Shown piece after piece: positions 22,848-22,852 of a DNA stretch of 22,852 nucleotides (its first letter is position 1; the number at the start of each line of letters is the position of its first letter). The notes under the pieces were generated by a model. It saw only the letters and a program-made list of their open reading frames with translations, searched no databases and was not told the origin of the DNA. The translations under genes were made by a program, and so were the position numbers. Source of the DNA: an uncultured Eubacteriales bacterium. Its GTDB lineage: Bacteria; Bacillota; Clostridia; Peptostreptococcales; Anaerovoracaceae. Where the stretch lies: contig UQEW01000034.1 in NCBI GenBank assembly GCA_900540145.1, forward strand, positions 1 through 22,852, read 5' to 3'.

Positions 22848-22852
22848 ATTTT

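Overview
The window looks like chromosomal DNA of an anaerobic, low-to-moderate GC member of the Clostridia (Bacillota). The grounds are strong AGGAGG-type ribosome binding sites, tightly packed operons, a sigma-54/PAS-regulated catabolic cluster of the kind clostridia use for amino acids, and a Csn2-containing type II-A CRISPR-Cas locus. I cannot name the species from sequence alone; an Anaerovoracaceae/Peptostreptococcales-like gut or oral anaerobe is only a guess.

Layout. (1) 1-4.1 kb holds the 3' end of an unrecognised gene, a DUF234-type ATPase with a nuclease-like C-terminus and its own promoter/inverted repeat, and a three-gene operon (HTH-AbrB regulator, ABC ATPase, ABC-2 type permease). 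A degenerate Ser-rich gene remnant follows. (2) 4.1-12.3 kb is a minus-strand cluster of eight genes read from 12.16 kb down to a clear intrinsic terminator at 4.1 kb: agmatinase-family ureohydrolase, TRAP transporter (DctQ, DctM, DctP), LUD-domain protein, threonine-dehydratase/EutB-like PLP enzyme, ornithine-cyclodeaminase/EutC-like enzyme and a fold-type-I aminotransferase. A near-consensus sigma-54 promoter lies just upstream. The divergent gene at 12.48-14.12 kb encodes a sigma-54 activator (PAS, AAA+, Fis HTH), the obvious regulator. This combination looks like an uptake and catabolic pathway for a guanidino, amidine or hydroxylated amino-acid compound that I cannot assign to a known pathway.

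(3) 14.1-15.8 kb is non-coding. It holds an 18-bp tandem repeat, two or three decayed repeats that resemble type I-C CRISPR repeats, and a type II-A array of 18 repeats and 17 spacers, including a duplicated two-spacer block. (4) 15.8-21.8 kb carries csn2, cas2, cas1 and cas9 on the minus strand, in transcription order cas9-cas1-cas2-csn2-array. (5) A tracrRNA gene is divergent from cas9 at about 21.87-21.98 kb, with a consensus-like promoter, an anti-repeat and a terminator. (6) The window ends in a Ser-rich lipoprotein gene that appears to be interrupted by an in-frame UGA.

How the genes work together: the CRISPR locus looks complete (adaptation genes, effector, tracrRNA, array with short leader) and nothing in the reading frames suggests inactivation. 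The catabolic cluster has its own transporter, enzymes, promoter and activator, so it reads as a self-contained inducible module.
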